From Desulfitibacter alkalitolerans DSM 16504 (lineage in GTDB: Bacteria; Bacillota; DSM-16504; Desulfitibacterales; Desulfitibacteraceae): a DNA stretch of 64,000 bases. Position 1 is the stretch's first letter. Each line of letters opens with the position of its first letter. Below, one piece after another: positions 63,547-64,000 of the stretch. The stretch covers positions 1 to 64,000 of the forward strand of contig NZ_JHVU01000026.1 of NCBI RefSeq assembly GCF_000620305.1. The letters run 5' to 3'. The notes under the pieces were generated by a model. The model saw only the letters and a list, made by a program, of their open reading frames with translations. It was not told the DNA's origin and ran no database searches. The position numbers and the translations under genes are program-made.

Positions 63547-64000
63547 CTACAGCAGTTTAATGATATTCTTTATTCTTCTTTCAATGGCATAAGCCTCTGC
63601 CTCTTGTTCCGTAAGGTTCATCAAGTCTACCTCCACAACATAGCCCTTTGAACGAAGAAGTTTTGCTTCCTTAATAACTTCATGCTCGATGCTTCCACAA
63701 ATTAGATAGTCTATCTCTGGTTCCTCTGCCAGATTGCCCTCTCTGCATAAAGCCTCAAGAACCCTTTCCACCCCTATAGCAAATCCAGTTGCGGGGTTAG
63801 AATTACCGAAGCTGCCCAGGAGCTTGTCATAACGGCCTCCACCACAAATTGGAAAACCCAGGCGTTCACTATAGCCTTCAAAGACGATGCCTGTGTAATA
63901 GTCAAAATCCCTTAAAATACTAAAATCCACAAACACCCTCTGGTCTACCCCATATGCCTTTAATGATGAAGCAAGACCTTCTAAATCCTTAATGGGTTTT
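63547..64000 (-). CDS. hisZ: ATP phosphoribosyltransferase regulatory subunit, N-terminus beyond window
   Basis: The frame is open to the right edge and ends at 63547. The 151 visible residues are the C-terminal half of a class II HisRS-like catalytic domain: [37 protein letters not shown] and [15 protein letters not shown]. Unlike a true HisRS no anticodon-binding domain of usual length follows. Position before hisG supports HisZ over HisS. Confidence 0.92.
   Translation of the reverse strand, partial: KPIKDLEGLASSLKAYGVDQRVFVDFSILRDFDYYTGIVFEGYSERLGFPICGGGRYDKLLGSFGNSNPATGFAIGVERVLEALCREGNLAEEPEIDYLICGSIEHEVIKEAKLLRSKGYVVEVDLMNLTEQEAEAYAIERRIKNIIKLL

Noticed and set aside
63547-64000. Histidyl-tRNA synthetase (hisS)
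   Set aside because: The class II core is HisRS-like, but position before a short hisG and the short C-terminus indicate HisZ.

Overview
The window reads as chromosomal DNA of a low-GC, Gram-positive anaerobe of the class Clostridia. Supporting signs are strong AGGAGG-type ribosome sites, TTG and GTG starts, a GatCAB amidotransferase operon, short-form HisG with a HisZ partner, an S-layer-homology surface protein, a glycogen-type locus with a GH57 enzyme, and a Tn1549/CTn-type conjugative element. A Peptococcaceae-like host is a guess; no rRNA or tRNA gene is present to test it.

Bases 1 to about 25,800 are accessory. Bases 1-19,535 are an integrative element read leftwards: ParA, ParB, a 2015-residue methylase/helicase, a RadC-like protein, a Toprim protein, MobC, a relaxase, a small Cys protein, a giant SLH surface protein, a VirD4 coupling protein, a VirB2-like pilin, two DUF6133-like peptides and a tyrosine integrase cut by the left edge. 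No VirB4, VirB6 or cell-wall hydrolase is visible, and base composition changes near 1200, so the element looks deleted or mosaic. A tnpV-like gene with its own ribosome site and hairpin lies in another frame inside the helicase gene. A cluster of inverted repeats at 9125-9240 is a candidate oriT. From 19,536 to 25,800 come IS relics, a cytochrome-like membrane protein, an orphan gene and an IS30-family element nested in the end of an IS21-family element.

From 26,000 the core chromosome begins: rlmD, then a class-D-like (RmInt1-like) group II intron (27,421-29,304) inserted in a copy of a dispersed GGGGACGGTT palindrome, an unknown gene pair, a CPBP protease, and a storage-polysaccharide locus (DUF4912, GH57, nucleotidyltransferase/mutase fusion, GT4 glycosyltransferase, CBM25-like protein). 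Next are gatC-gatA-gatB with a second gatB behind a terminator, a rhomboid protease, azlCD, ligA and pcrA.

Bases 50,279-58,100 hold small membrane and Cys-rich proteins and a redox/sulfate-ester cluster: SLC13 transporter (frameshifted near its start), thioredoxin reductase with a non-CxxC thioredoxin-like tail, thioredoxin, arylsulfate sulfotransferase and a Crp/Fnr regulator. Two near-identical 16-bp palindromes (TGTAAC-N4-RTTACA) lie upstream of the transporter and the sulfotransferase, suggesting a small local regulon. The window ends in a compact histidine operon, hisZ-G-D-B-H-A-F-IE, read leftwards.
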